A DNA stretch of 5,534 bases, taken from assembly GCA_015486425.1 (NCBI GenBank), contig WFRQ01000430.1:1-5534 (forward strand), given 5' to 3'. This document shows, one piece after another, positions 1 through 5,534 of this stretch (the first letter of the stretch is position 1; the number at the start of each line of letters is the position of its first letter). Below the pieces are notes generated by a model. The model was not told the origin of the DNA. It saw nothing but the letters and a program-made list of their open reading frames with translations, and did not search any database. The translations under genes were made by a program, and so were the position numbers. Source of the DNA: Deltaproteobacteria bacterium. GTDB taxonomy: Bacteria > Desulfobacterota > Dissulfuribacteria > Dissulfuribacterales > QOAL01.

Positions 1-45
1 AAGATTCTATCTTCTCACTCTCATTAATACTTTAAGGTAACCTAT

Positions 46-3000
46 ATGGCAGACAGCCCTCTCCTCAAGTCACAGATTCTGTGCAGGACTTATGAATATC
101 CGGAAGTCACCCTGAAAACATCGGGCAACCTAGTACGCGCCATATGGAATGACCATATCAACAGGCAGGTAAACACGGCTGAAGAGATACTGGCAATTCA
201 GGTTATCAGACACGGGCTCGACATGCCGGTCCTTGAAAAACAGGTGACATTTCTCAATGCCACGGAATTCTATTTTGATGAAAGCGGCCCTGCAACTGTA
301 AAATTTGTACGCAGGAAGCGGTTTCAGCTCCACCTGACAACAGGTTTCAACTATACGCCCAAGGTTTCCCTGGTATCAGAAAATGAAGGCCGCCATCACC
401 TCACATGGAATGATATTGACTGGACAGACATAAGGAGACGCCTGGAGATTGACAGGGGCATTGACTGGGACAGGGATGTCGAGATATGCCTGCATGTGGT
501 GCGCTGGCCCCGTGATGGCTCTGATTTGCCGGACGAGGAGTGGATTCCTGTGGGGATGTCTGATAATACCCCGGTGCTTGGTGCACTGAGACAGCTCTCC
601 CTTGATGTAATGATGCGGGGGAAAATGCTCCTGCCGGACAGCGGCTCGGAAAAGATCACCAAGGCCTCACAGGCACGTCTTGCCACGCTGTTTTCCCTTG
701 ATTTCCACATACCTGAAATCACAGGAGAGCTTTTTTCAGCAGATATAGACATCCCGGCCGGTCACCCGTTCATGGAGCTTAAACGGGAGGTGTGGGAGGA
801 GGATTCTGTACAGCTCAGGGCCTGGTGGCATCTTACACCTCTATCTGTTGAAGAGATTAACAGACAGATACTGGAGCCTCATGGCATTAATCCAGATGAT
901 ATGGAGCTGTACATATCACTTCATACCTGCGGCACAAGGGGAATGTCCAGCAGGCCTGTCCAGGGTCCATTTCCCGTGGGCATGGCCTCGGACTGGCTGT
1001 TTACCGGAGTAGATGATAACGCTGCCTATCAGGCCGTGTTGGATGCAAGAAAAAAGTCAGATGGAGAGGTGGTTCTCGGAGATATAATGGAGTCCAATAT
1101 ATCCCCTATACCGGCACGAGAGGACCACGTTGTGCTGCTGCCCATTGACCACGAGCGGGCATTTGCCTACTGGCACCTTGACAGCAGACGCCTTGAAAAA
1201 CGCATGGCTGCCCTTTCGAGGGGCGGCACTGTGGGGGTACGCACCATAATCAGGGTATTTAACCTCTGGGGAGGGGAACTGCATCATCACATGGACAAGG
1301 ATGCAGAGATTCACCCGGGTTTTACTGACAATTATTACCTCAGGCTCGAGCCGGACAAGGTTTACCAGGTTCAGCTTGCCGCAGTAAATGATGAGGGCAA
1401 GCTTGAAGAACTGACACCCTTTTCCAATTCCATTCAGACAGCCCGGCTTTACCACGGCAACAACCCGGTTGACTACAGGGATGTACCGCCCCTGACAGGA
1501 CACCCTTCGAACAGGCGTCTGGAATCAGTAATGAATACGCCGGACAACTCCAAGGGGCTGCTGGTCATGCACCTGCACGCCCACCTGCCATACATCAGAA
1601 ACCGTGTTGCCTATGGCTCGTCAGGCATATGGGAGCCAAAGGGATATCCGCCGGAATGGTTCCACGAAGCGGTTCTTGACACGTACGGACCGTTTATCCT
1701 TGCATTTGAAAAACTCAGGGACGAAGGTGTGGATTTCCGCCTTTCCATGGACATATCTCCAACACTTTCAAACATGATGCGATGTCCGCTGCTGCAGGAG
1801 GAATTCCTTCAGTATATTGAGGCACACATAAGCCTTGCCCGTTCAGAGGTGGACCGTACAAGGCGTGAGGCACAGCATTATCACCATACCGCATGGATGC
1901 ACCTTCACCGTTTTCTTAATGTAAGAGACTGCTTCCTGCGGTACAGGTGCGACTTTACACAGGCATTCAGAGAATTTCAGGATCAGGGGTACTTAGAGAT
2001 ATCCACCTGCGCCGCTACGCATGGTTTTCTCCCACTTTTTACTGCTTACCCTGAATCACTAAGGGCCCAGATTCAGACAGCGGTCTCTGACTACCAGACC
2101 ACATTCGGCAGGGACCCTGTTGGCATCTGGCTCCCTGAATGCGCCTATGCCCCGGGCATTGAACAGTTTGTTCAGGAGGCAGGGCTCAGATATTTCTTTG
2201 CGGAAACCCATGCGGTACTGAACGCTGACTCACCTGCTGCATTTGGCACAAATGCCCCTGTCTATCTCAGGGGAAGTGATGTGGCAGTGTTTGCCAGGGA
2301 CCAGGAGACAGGAAAGCAGGTATGGAGCGGCGAGGAAGGATATCCGGGAGATCCGGATTATCTTGATTTCCATATAAAGGGCGGCCCTTTGCGCTACAAC
2401 CGCATAACAAGCAGGGACAGCGGCTGGGAAAAGGCGCCGTACAACAGGGAGTGGGCTGTTGAAAAGGTGGCAATCCACGCCCAGCACTTTATGGAATCCA
2501 GAAATTTCAGATTCAATCATATCAAGAACTGGTACTGGAAAAAACCCCTTGCAGTAGCCATGTATGACGCGGAACTGTTCGGACATCACTGGTATGAGGG
2601 TGTGGATTTCCTCTACTACCTGATGAAAAAGCTGTACTACAACCAGAACGAGACCGAGCTCATCACGCCATGCGCCTACCTTGCCAGATATCCCAGGAAC
2701 CAGGAGGTTTTCATCACTCCTTCATCATGGGGAGAGAAGGGATCATTTGACAAGTGGATGTATGGCTCGGTTGCCTGGATGTACCGTCATTCACATGCTG
2801 CCATACGGGAGCTTGTGGCAATGGCCACACACCTTAGAGACCGCCAGTCAGGCAATGAGCTCTATGTAAGAATCGTGGCCCAGGCATCCCGGGAGGTGCT
2901 TCAGGCCATGAACAGTGATGTGCCGTTTGTCATCTCAAACGGACACTTTGTGGACAGAATGAAGGAGCTGTTCCTGAAAGACCTGGAGAACTTCTGGATA

Positions 3001-3120
3001 CTTGCAGGGCTCTACTGGCATGGCGGGGACAATAAACGCACAAGATGCAGACTGGGACGCATGGAGCTGGAAAACCCCATATTCCCGGACATTGACCCAC
3101 TGGTCTTTGCTTTGAATTGA
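46..3120 (+). CDS. DUF4912-GH57-DUF1957 fusion, probable 1,4-alpha-glucan branching enzyme
   Basis: Probable cytoplasmic glucan-remodelling enzyme that cleaves alpha-1,4-glucan and re-attaches the piece as an alpha-1,6 branch (glycogen synthesis). Seen in the 1024-residue product: a DUF4912 unit at about 355-470 (AYWHLD at 374-379, closing with DNYYLRL and VYQVQL), preceded by a diverged copy at about 254-335 (AWWHLT at 259-264) and a weaker one at 118-175. The GH57 barrel runs from about 504 with all five family regions: HLHAHLPY (509-516), ATHGFLPLF (657-665), WLPECAY (695-701, nucleophile E698), YDAELFGHHW (840-849, acid/base D841) and SSWGEKG (893-899). VWSGEEGYPGDP (759-770) resembles the branching-type loop. 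The C-terminus (about 905-1010, NSDVPFVISNGH) is DUF1957. There is no signal peptide. Known GH57 branching enzymes are roughly 520-730 residues, so the extra length is the N-terminal appendage. The start has AAGG at 34-37, 8 bases upstream. GH57 membership is near certain. Branching is inferred; a hydrolase or 4-alpha-glucanotransferase remains possible. No other glycogen gene is in the window. Confidence 0.9.
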   Translation: MADSPLLKSQILCRTYEYPEVTLKTSGNLVRAIWNDHINRQVNTAEEILAIQVIRHGLDMPVLEKQVTFLNATEFYFDESGPATVKFVRRKRFQLHLTTGFNYTPKVSLVSENEGRHHLTWNDIDWTDIRRRLEIDRGIDWDRDVEICLHVVRWPRDGSDLPDEEWIPVGMSDNTPVLGALRQLSLDVMMRGKMLLPDSGSEKITKASQARLATLFSLDFHIPEITGELFSADIDIPAGHPFMELKREVWEEDSVQLRAWWHLTPLSVEEINRQILEPHGINPDDMELYISLHTCGTRGMSSRPVQGPFPVGMASDWLFTGVDDNAAYQAVLDARKKSDGEVVLGDIMESNISPIPAREDHVVLLPIDHERAFAYWHLDSRRLEKRMAALSRGGTVGVRTIIRVFNLWGGELHHHMDKDAEIHPGFTDNYYLRLEPDKVYQVQLAAVNDEGKLEELTPFSNSIQTARLYHGNNPVDYRDVPPLTGHPSNRRLESVMNTPDNSKGLLVMHLHAHLPYIRNRVAYGSSGIWEPKGYPPEWFHEAVLDTYGPFILAFEKLRDEGVDFRLSMDISPTLSNMMRCPLLQEEFLQYIEAHISLARSEVDRTRREAQHYHHTAWMHLHRFLNVRDCFLRYRCDFTQAFREFQDQGYLEISTCAATHGFLPLFTAYPESLRAQIQTAVSDYQTTFGRDPVGIWLPECAYAPGIEQFVQEAGLRYFFAETHAVLNADSPAAFGTNAPVYLRGSDVAVFARDQETGKQVWSGEEGYPGDPDYLDFHIKGGPLRYNRITSRDSGWEKAPYNREWAVEKVAIHAQHFMESRNFRFNHIKNWYWKKPLAVAMYDAELFGHHWYEGVDFLYYLMKKLYYNQNETELITPCAYLARYPRNQEVFITPSSWGEKGSFDKWMYGSVAWMYRHSHAAIRELVAMATHLRDRQSGNELYVRIVAQASREVLQAMNSDVPFVISNGHFVDRMKELFLKDLENFWILAGLYWHGGDNKRTRCRLGRMELENPIFPDIDPLVFALN

Positions 3121-3151
3121 ATAGTGAAGGGAATATTTAAATTTTATCTAT

Positions 3152-3181
3152 TTGACACCTACACAAACTGGTTGTTACATT
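3152..3181 (+). promoter_or_regulatory. Candidate sigma70-type promoter after the GH57 gene
   Basis: A perfect TTGACA lies at 3152-3157 and TACATT (4/6 to the -10 consensus) at 3176-3181, with an 18-base spacer. Transcription would start near 3188 and run rightward into two small hairpins and a U-rich run at 3238-3242. No coding start with a ribosome site follows closely, so if real it makes a short RNA or a long hisC leader. This is motif matching only. Confidence 0.35.
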
Positions 3182-3219
3182 ACAGAAGCACGGAATGAAA
3201 ATCCGCCACTATAAATACC

Positions 3220-3242
3220 CGGCTTAAAGCAGGCCGTCTTTT
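3220..3242 (+). terminator. Weak Rho-independent terminator candidate
   Basis: CGGC (3220-3223) pairs with GCCG (3233-3236). The stem extends inward by a T·G and a T-A pair to six pairs, leaves a five-base AAAGC loop, and is followed by TCTTTT. It sits 100 bases past the GH57 stop codon and could end that transcript or a short RNA from the promoter candidate at 3152. The stem is short, so efficiency is doubtful. Confidence 0.4.
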
Positions 3243-3371
3243 CCTGTGCAGGTACAATGAGTCGGAAAAATAGAAAAAATAGATTTTCTGTCCCTGTTTA
3301 TTAAAAATTTACATCTGTCGTCAATATGGCAGGATAGAAATAATGAGATGCTCTGATAATACTTTTATGGT

Positions 3372-3401
3372 TTTATCCGAAAATAGCTCAAAGCTGAAAG
3401 C
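3372..3401 (+). repeat. 30-bp direct repeat, copy 1
   Basis: This is identical over 30 bases to 3540-3569; it starts TTTATCCGAAAATAGC and ends CTGAAAGC. It continues into a low-complexity tract of AGCTCAAAG/GCTGAAAG units (to about 3415) that the second copy shares only in shortened form (CCCAAAGC). Tracts of GCTGAAAGCTCAAAG type look like intergenic simple-repeat material rather than coding sequence. The two copies frame the REP-like palindromes. Confidence 0.9.
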
Positions 3402-3436
3402 TCAAGGCTCAAAGTAAAAGAAGCTCTAATTTGCTG

Positions 3437-3484
3437 GTTCCCAAACTCCAGTTTGGGAACTATAAACTGGAAGCTCCTGCTTCC
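3437..3484. repeat. REP-like double palindrome
   Basis: Two adjacent hairpins. The first has a perfect 11-bp stem, GTTCCCAAACT (3437-3447) with AGTTTGGGAAC (3450-3460), separated by CC. The second pairs GGAAGC (3469-3474) with GCTTCC (3479-3484) around a TCCT loop. A third, competing stem is possible: CCAGTTT (3448-3454) with AAACTGG (3464-3470). No U-tract follows, so it is not a standard terminator. The form resembles intergenic REP elements mobilised by RAYT transposases (IS200-like) in many bacteria; I recall similar palindromes but cannot confirm copy number. No transposase gene is in the window. Confidence 0.7.
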
Positions 3485-3539
3485 CCACTTCCTTGAGCAC
3501 ACAATTTAATAAACTGCAAGAGCGTATTTTCATTGTTCG

Positions 3540-3569
3540 TTTATCCGAAAATAGCTCAAAGCTGAAAGC
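3540..3569 (+). repeat. 30-bp direct repeat, copy 2
   Basis: This is an exact copy of 3372-3401, offset by 168 bases. Part of it (3554-3567, GCTCAAAGCTGAAA) is also inverted-complementary, with one mismatch, to TTTGAGCTTTGAGC at 3605-3618, so this copy could form one arm of a hairpin just upstream of the hisC leader. Confidence 0.9.
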
Positions 3570-3618
3570 CCAAAGCAAAAAAGATGTGGTTGCCTGCCTT
3601 TCCCTTTGAGCTTTGAGC
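3554..3618. repeat. Imperfect inverted repeat upstream of hisC
   Basis: The arms at 3554-3567 and 3605-3618 match 13 of 14 positions (G-G mismatch at 3564/3608) around a 37-base loop. The right arm is an inverted member of the same CTCAAAG-type simple repeat seen at 3386-3415. It may simply be repeat-tract debris in opposite orientation rather than a functional structure. Confidence 0.5.
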
Positions 3619-3641
3619 CAACAGTCATGACAGGGTATGTT
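3613..3641 (+). promoter_or_regulatory. Candidate hisC promoter
   Basis: TTGAGC (3613-3618, 4/6) and TATGTT (3636-3641, 4/6) are separated by exactly 17 bases. Transcription from about 3648 would give a leader of roughly 100 bases before hisC. A competing -10-like TATGAT lies at 3726-3731 but has no good -35. Tentative. Confidence 0.25.
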
Positions 3642-3667
3642 GCACTGCATGGGCGGCGCAGCATGAA

Positions 3668-3703
3668 AGTCTGGCACTCGGATTGGAGTCTGGATGCCAG
3701 ATT
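3668..3703 (+). promoter_or_regulatory. hisC leader stem-loop
   Basis: TCTGGCA (3670-3676) pairs perfectly with TGCCAGA (3695-3701). The stem is extended outward by G·T and A-T to nine pairs, with an 18-base loop that can itself pair ACTC (3676-3679) with GAGT (3686-3689) as an alternative. It lies 46 bases before the hisC ATG. There is no run of His codons and no T-box signature, so it is not a recognisable his attenuator. Confidence 0.4.
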
Positions 3704-3749
3704 ATCGCCATCCCTGCCGTTGCCTTATGATTTTTGTACGGAAAAAAAC

Positions 3750-4841
3750 ATGAATATTCCTGATGTTCCCGAATATATATCGTCTCTCGTCCCCTACCCG
3801 CCAGGAAAGCCCATTGAGGAACTTGAAAGAGAGTACGGGGTAAAAAACCCCATCAAACTGGCTTCCAATGAAAATCCGCTCGGGCCTTCACCAAAGGCAG
3901 TTGAGGCAGCCCGGAGAGCGCTGCCCATGCTTCATCGTTACCCTGATGGAAGCGGTTACTACCTGAAACAGAAGATATGCAAAAAACTTGGGGTGAAACC
4001 TGAGCAGCTTGTGCTCGGAAATGGTTCAAACGACCTTATTGATTTCCTAATCCGTGTGTATGTAAGGCCCGGCATGCAGGTAATCAGCAGCGAACCAAGT
4101 TTCCTTGTTTATCAAAAAATGGTTCAGATAGCCGGCGGTGAAAATATAGTTGTGCCTCTCAGGGACTTTGTGCACGACCTTGAGGCAATTGCGGATTCAG
4201 TAACGCCTGCCACCAGGATTATTTTTCTGGATAATCCCAACAATCCCTGCGCCACGGTAATAAAGCGCAGTGATTTTGAAACCCTGCTTCAACGTCTGCC
4301 TGAGCATGTAATTGTGGTACTTGACGGAGCATACGAGGAGTTTGTGCGTGATGCAGACTGTCCCATGGGGTATCAGTACCCGGATCGTGATCCCAGGGTT
4401 GTTGGTTTGCGTACTTTCTCAAAATCATACGGCCTTGCAGGGCTCAGAGTGGGATATGGTATCATGGATCCCGTCATAGCCGCCATGCTGGACAGGGTCA
4501 GACAGCCTTTTAATGTAAACAGCGTTGCGCTGGCAGCCGCCGAGGCGGCGCTGGACGATACGCAGCACCTTGAAAAGACCCTGCGCCTCACATGGGACGG
4601 GCTGGATATGCTGGCTCAGGAACTGAAGAAAATGGGATGCGGTGTCATGCCTGGTCATACCAACTTCATGCTAATTGATACAGGCCGGGACGCAAAAAAA
4701 GTTTATGAGGCAATGCTCAGGAAGGGCGTGATTATAAGGGCAATGGGCGCTTATGGTTTTCCATCACATATCAGGATAACCGTGGGCCTGCCTGAAGAAA
4801 ATGCCCGCTTTCTCGAAGCGTTTTCAGATGTGATAAGCTGA
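3750..4841 (+). CDS. hisC: Histidinol-phosphate aminotransferase
   Basis: PLP-dependent class I/II aminotransferase of histidine biosynthesis, interconverting imidazole-acetol phosphate plus glutamate with histidinol phosphate plus 2-oxoglutarate; cytoplasmic, normally a dimer. The 363-residue product has the usual HisC length and all fold-type I landmarks: SNENPLGPSP from residue 39, GNGSND (90-95, PLP phosphate contact), NPNNP (162-166), DGAY (192-195), the Schiff-base lysine K225 in TFSKSYGLAGLR, R233, and the carboxylate-binding R342 in HIRITVG, with the ENARFLEAF tail. The reading frame stays open upstream to a TTG at 3606, but those 48 codons resemble no HisC N-terminus and cover the leader hairpin; homologues start like MNIPDVPEYISSLVPYPPGK. 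ATG 3750 has a modest GGA at 3741-3743, so the ribosome site is weak. No other his genes are present. Related aromatic or cobalamin-pathway (CobD) aminotransferases are less likely given the motif set. Confidence 0.95.
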   Translation: MNIPDVPEYISSLVPYPPGKPIEELEREYGVKNPIKLASNENPLGPSPKAVEAARRALPMLHRYPDGSGYYLKQKICKKLGVKPEQLVLGNGSNDLIDFLIRVYVRPGMQVISSEPSFLVYQKMVQIAGGENIVVPLRDFVHDLEAIADSVTPATRIIFLDNPNNPCATVIKRSDFETLLQRLPEHVIVVLDGAYEEFVRDADCPMGYQYPDRDPRVVGLRTFSKSYGLAGLRVGYGIMDPVIAAMLDRVRQPFNVNSVALAAAEAALDDTQHLEKTLRLTWDGLDMLAQELKKMGCGVMPGHTNFMLIDTGRDAKKVYEAMLRKGVIIRAMGAYGFPSHIRITVGLPEENARFLEAFSDVIS

Positions 4842-4895
4842 GAGCTAAAATTTGGCTGAGATACTTTTCATGGCATAAATTGAGGCGCTGTTCAT

Positions 4896-4925
4896 GCAGG
4901 ATGGGGCAGAGAGATATCATCCTGC
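4896..4925 (+). promoter_or_regulatory. Stem-loop between hisC and the DUF134 gene
   Basis: GCAGGATG (4896-4903) is perfectly complementary to CATCCTGC (4918-4925), an eight-pair stem plus a G·T closing pair, with a loop of about 12-14 bases. It lies 54 bases after the hisC stop. The following TTAAGAATC has no U-run, so it is a poor intrinsic terminator. It may be a processing or mRNA-stability element, or an operator for the downstream HTH protein. Confidence 0.45.
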
Positions 4926-4969
4926 TTAAGAATCACAGAAACACAAATTCACCGGAATAATTTTTTCAC

Positions 4970-4975
4970 GGAGGT
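4970..4975 (+). promoter_or_regulatory. Consensus Shine-Dalgarno of the DUF134 gene
   Basis: GGAGGT lies 10 bases before ATG 4986. It is the strongest ribosome site in the window, slightly farther from the start than typical, and preceded by an AT-rich TTTTTT run (4961-4966). It supports 4986 as the true start and hints at efficient translation of this small regulator. Confidence 0.75.
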
Positions 4976-4985
4976 AAAATAAATC

Positions 4986-5297
4986 ATGGCAAGACCACCT
5001 AAATGTCGTATAGTCGACCAGGAACCTTCTGTAACCTACTTTAAACCCAGGGGTATCCCGCTTCGCAAGCTGGATGAAATCACCCTGACAGTAGAAGGGC
5101 TTGAGGCCATCAGGCTCTCGGACGTAAATGGCCTGGACCAGGATGCCGCAGCCAAGAGAATGGGTATCTCACGCCAGACATTTGGCCGCATACTTTCAAA
5201 GGCCCGTAATACCGTGGCAAGGTCCATTGTGGAGGGGCTTGGCCTCAAGATTGAGGGTGGCCATTATGTCCTCTCCTCTGAATCAAACCAGGGCTGA
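4986..5297 (+). CDS. UPF0251/DUF134 family helix-turn-helix protein
   Basis: Small predicted DNA-binding protein of 103 residues, the usual size for the family. Seen: the N-terminal signature MARPPKCRIV followed by VTYFKPRGIPL (17-26), the LTVEGLEAIRLSD segment (34-46), then a sigma70-region-4-like HTH at about 50-75, where DQDAAAKRMGISRQTFGRIL carries the turn and recognition helix, and the closing IEGGHYVL. These match DUF134, whose members are widespread in anaerobic bacteria and archaea and often sit near NifX/NifB-like or Mrp-type genes. Neither is visible here, and the target is unknown. There is one cysteine (C7) and no C-terminal Cys cluster as in some longer relatives, so metal binding is not supported. 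The gene lies 144 bases after hisC and 79 before the next gene, same strand. Family assignment is strong; the regulatory role is inferred from the HTH alone. Confidence 0.92.
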   Translation: MARPPKCRIVDQEPSVTYFKPRGIPLRKLDEITLTVEGLEAIRLSDVNGLDQDAAAKRMGISRQTFGRILSKARNTVARSIVEGLGLKIEGGHYVLSSESNQG

Positions 5298-5376
5298 TAC
5301 AATCTGAATGCTTCGGGAAAATCCCGGACAGTTTATGGCCATTCATGGCAATGACCCCAGTTTTGAAAGGACCACT

Positions 5377-5534
5377 ATGAAATCAGCAGGCTTAAAGGGC
5401 ATGGCTGCGCTGTTCGCAGTTCTGTGCCTTATCTTTTTTACGAAAGGAACCGCAATGTCAGAAAACAGTAACCCGGAAGTACTCCTCAAGACCAGTATGG
5501 GGGATATTGTAATAGAATTGTACCAGGACAAGGC
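5377..5534 (+). CDS. Cyclophilin-type peptidyl-prolyl isomerase, N-terminus (runs off the window)
   Basis: Start of a peptidyl-prolyl cis-trans isomerase that would speed proline isomerisation during protein folding; only the first 52 codons are present. Seen: basic residues K2 and K7, a hydrophobic core at about 9-21 (MAALFAVLCLIFF), a GTA site at 24-26 suited to signal peptidase I, then VLLKTSMGDIVIELYQDKA (35-53, last codon incomplete), which is the characteristic first beta strands of bacterial cyclophilins. The catalytic Arg/Phe/His region lies beyond the edge. The C17 context (AVLC) is not a good lipobox. Start 5377 is chosen for GAAAGGA at 5365-5371, five bases upstream; an in-frame ATG at 5335 has no comparable site. 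A second in-frame ATG at 5455 also has GAAAGGA at proper distance and would give a cytoplasmic form. Identity is likely but rests on a short stretch. Confidence 0.8.
   Translation, partial: MKSAGLKGMAALFAVLCLIFFTKGTAMSENSNPEVLLKTSMGDIVIELYQDK
5442..5457 (+). promoter_or_regulatory. Second ribosome-binding site and start inside the cyclophilin gene
   Basis: GAAAGGA (5442-5448) stands six bases before an in-frame ATG at 5455-5457, nearly copying the arrangement at the first start (5365-5379). Initiation here would skip the signal peptide and give MSENSNPEVLLKTS, a typical cytoplasmic cyclophilin beginning. Confidence 0.4.

Larger units (their letters stand above)
3121..3749. other. Long non-coding interval between the GH57 gene and hisC
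   Basis: No supportable protein gene lies in these 629 bases. Besides the promoter/terminator pair, direct repeats, palindromes and leader hairpin listed separately, 3264-3293 is an A/T-rich tract with two AAAAATAG-type units and a weak self-complementarity (AGAAAA with TTTTCT). The remainder (about 3294-3371 and 3485-3539) shows nothing I can name. The interval is more AT-rich than the flanking genes to the eye. Confidence 0.7.

Noticed and set aside
1..13. Small hairpin AAGAT/ATCTT at the left edge
   Set aside because: Five AT-rich pairs cut off by the window boundary; it could be the tail of an upstream terminator, but there is too little sequence to judge.
396..752. 118-codon open frame on the minus strand
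   Set aside because: Overlaps the GH57 N-terminal region antisense; low-complexity Ser/Arg-rich translation with no domain.
1057..1503. 148-codon open frame on the minus strand
   Set aside because: It lies wholly inside the GH57 gene over the well-supported DUF4912 unit, and its translation shows no recognisable motif; a shadow frame.
2230..2589. 119-codon open frame on the minus strand
   Set aside because: Opposite to the GH57 catalytic region including the acid/base aspartate; the sense frame is clearly the coding one.
3372..3569. Possible CRISPR array (30-bp repeats)
   Set aside because: Only two copies, 138 bases apart rather than about 30-40, with a palindromic element between them and no cas genes in the window.
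3426..3677. 83-codon minus-strand frame across the repeat block
   Set aside because: Its translation is derived from the direct repeat, the palindromes and the hisC leader; no ribosome site or domain, so a repeat-derived spurious ORF.
4852..4879. Promoter-like TTGGCT / CATAAA pair after hisC
   Set aside because: Only 4/6 matches in each box with a 16-base spacer; not distinguishable from chance in AT-rich intergenic DNA.
5314..5326. Small hairpin CGGGA/TCCCG after the DUF134 gene as a terminator
   Set aside because: Five pairs with a three-base loop, followed by GACAGTTTA and no U-run; too weak to call.
5343..5531. 62-codon minus-strand frame at the right edge
   Set aside because: Antisense to the cyclophilin start, which has a good ribosome site, a signal peptide and family motifs.

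Overview
The window carries four genes, all on the + strand, from what looks like an ordinary chromosomal region of a Gram-negative, probably anaerobic, bacterium. The HisC N-terminus, the UPF0251 (DUF134) regulator and the giant DUF4912/GH57 protein most resemble those of Desulfobacterota (former Deltaproteobacteria) or a neighbouring phylum such as Nitrospirota. This placement comes from remembered family resemblance, not from a search.

Layout: (1) 46-3120 encodes a 1024-residue fusion. Its N-terminal third holds DUF4912-type sequence, apparently repeated, followed by a complete GH57 catalytic barrel and a DUF1957 C-terminal helical domain. It is most likely a 1,4-alpha-glucan branching enzyme or a related glucan-remodelling enzyme. 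(2) 3121-3749 is a gene-poor stretch of about 630 bases. It holds a candidate promoter/terminator pair that could frame a tiny RNA, then a composite repeat block: two 30-bp direct repeats 168 bp apart, enclosing a REP-like double palindrome with mutually exclusive folds. A short hisC leader with another hairpin follows. (3) 3750-4841 is hisC. (4) 4842-4985 is intergenic, with a strong stem-loop and a consensus Shine-Dalgarno. (5) 4986-5297 encodes a small HTH protein of the UPF0251/DUF134 family. (6) 5377 to the window edge is the start of a cyclophilin-type peptidyl-prolyl isomerase with an apparent signal peptide and a second well-placed internal start.

The genes do not form an obvious pathway: glycogen/alpha-glucan metabolism, histidine biosynthesis, a putative regulator and protein folding. 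The 630-base repeat-bearing gap separates the glucan gene from hisC. The hisC, DUF134 and cyclophilin genes could share transcription, but the 144-base gap and stem-loop before the DUF134 gene argue for at least one internal regulatory point. I see no convincing new defence, mobile or biosynthetic system. The points most worth a second look are the tandem DUF4912-like architecture of the GH57 protein, the repeat block, and the possible dual-start cyclophilin.
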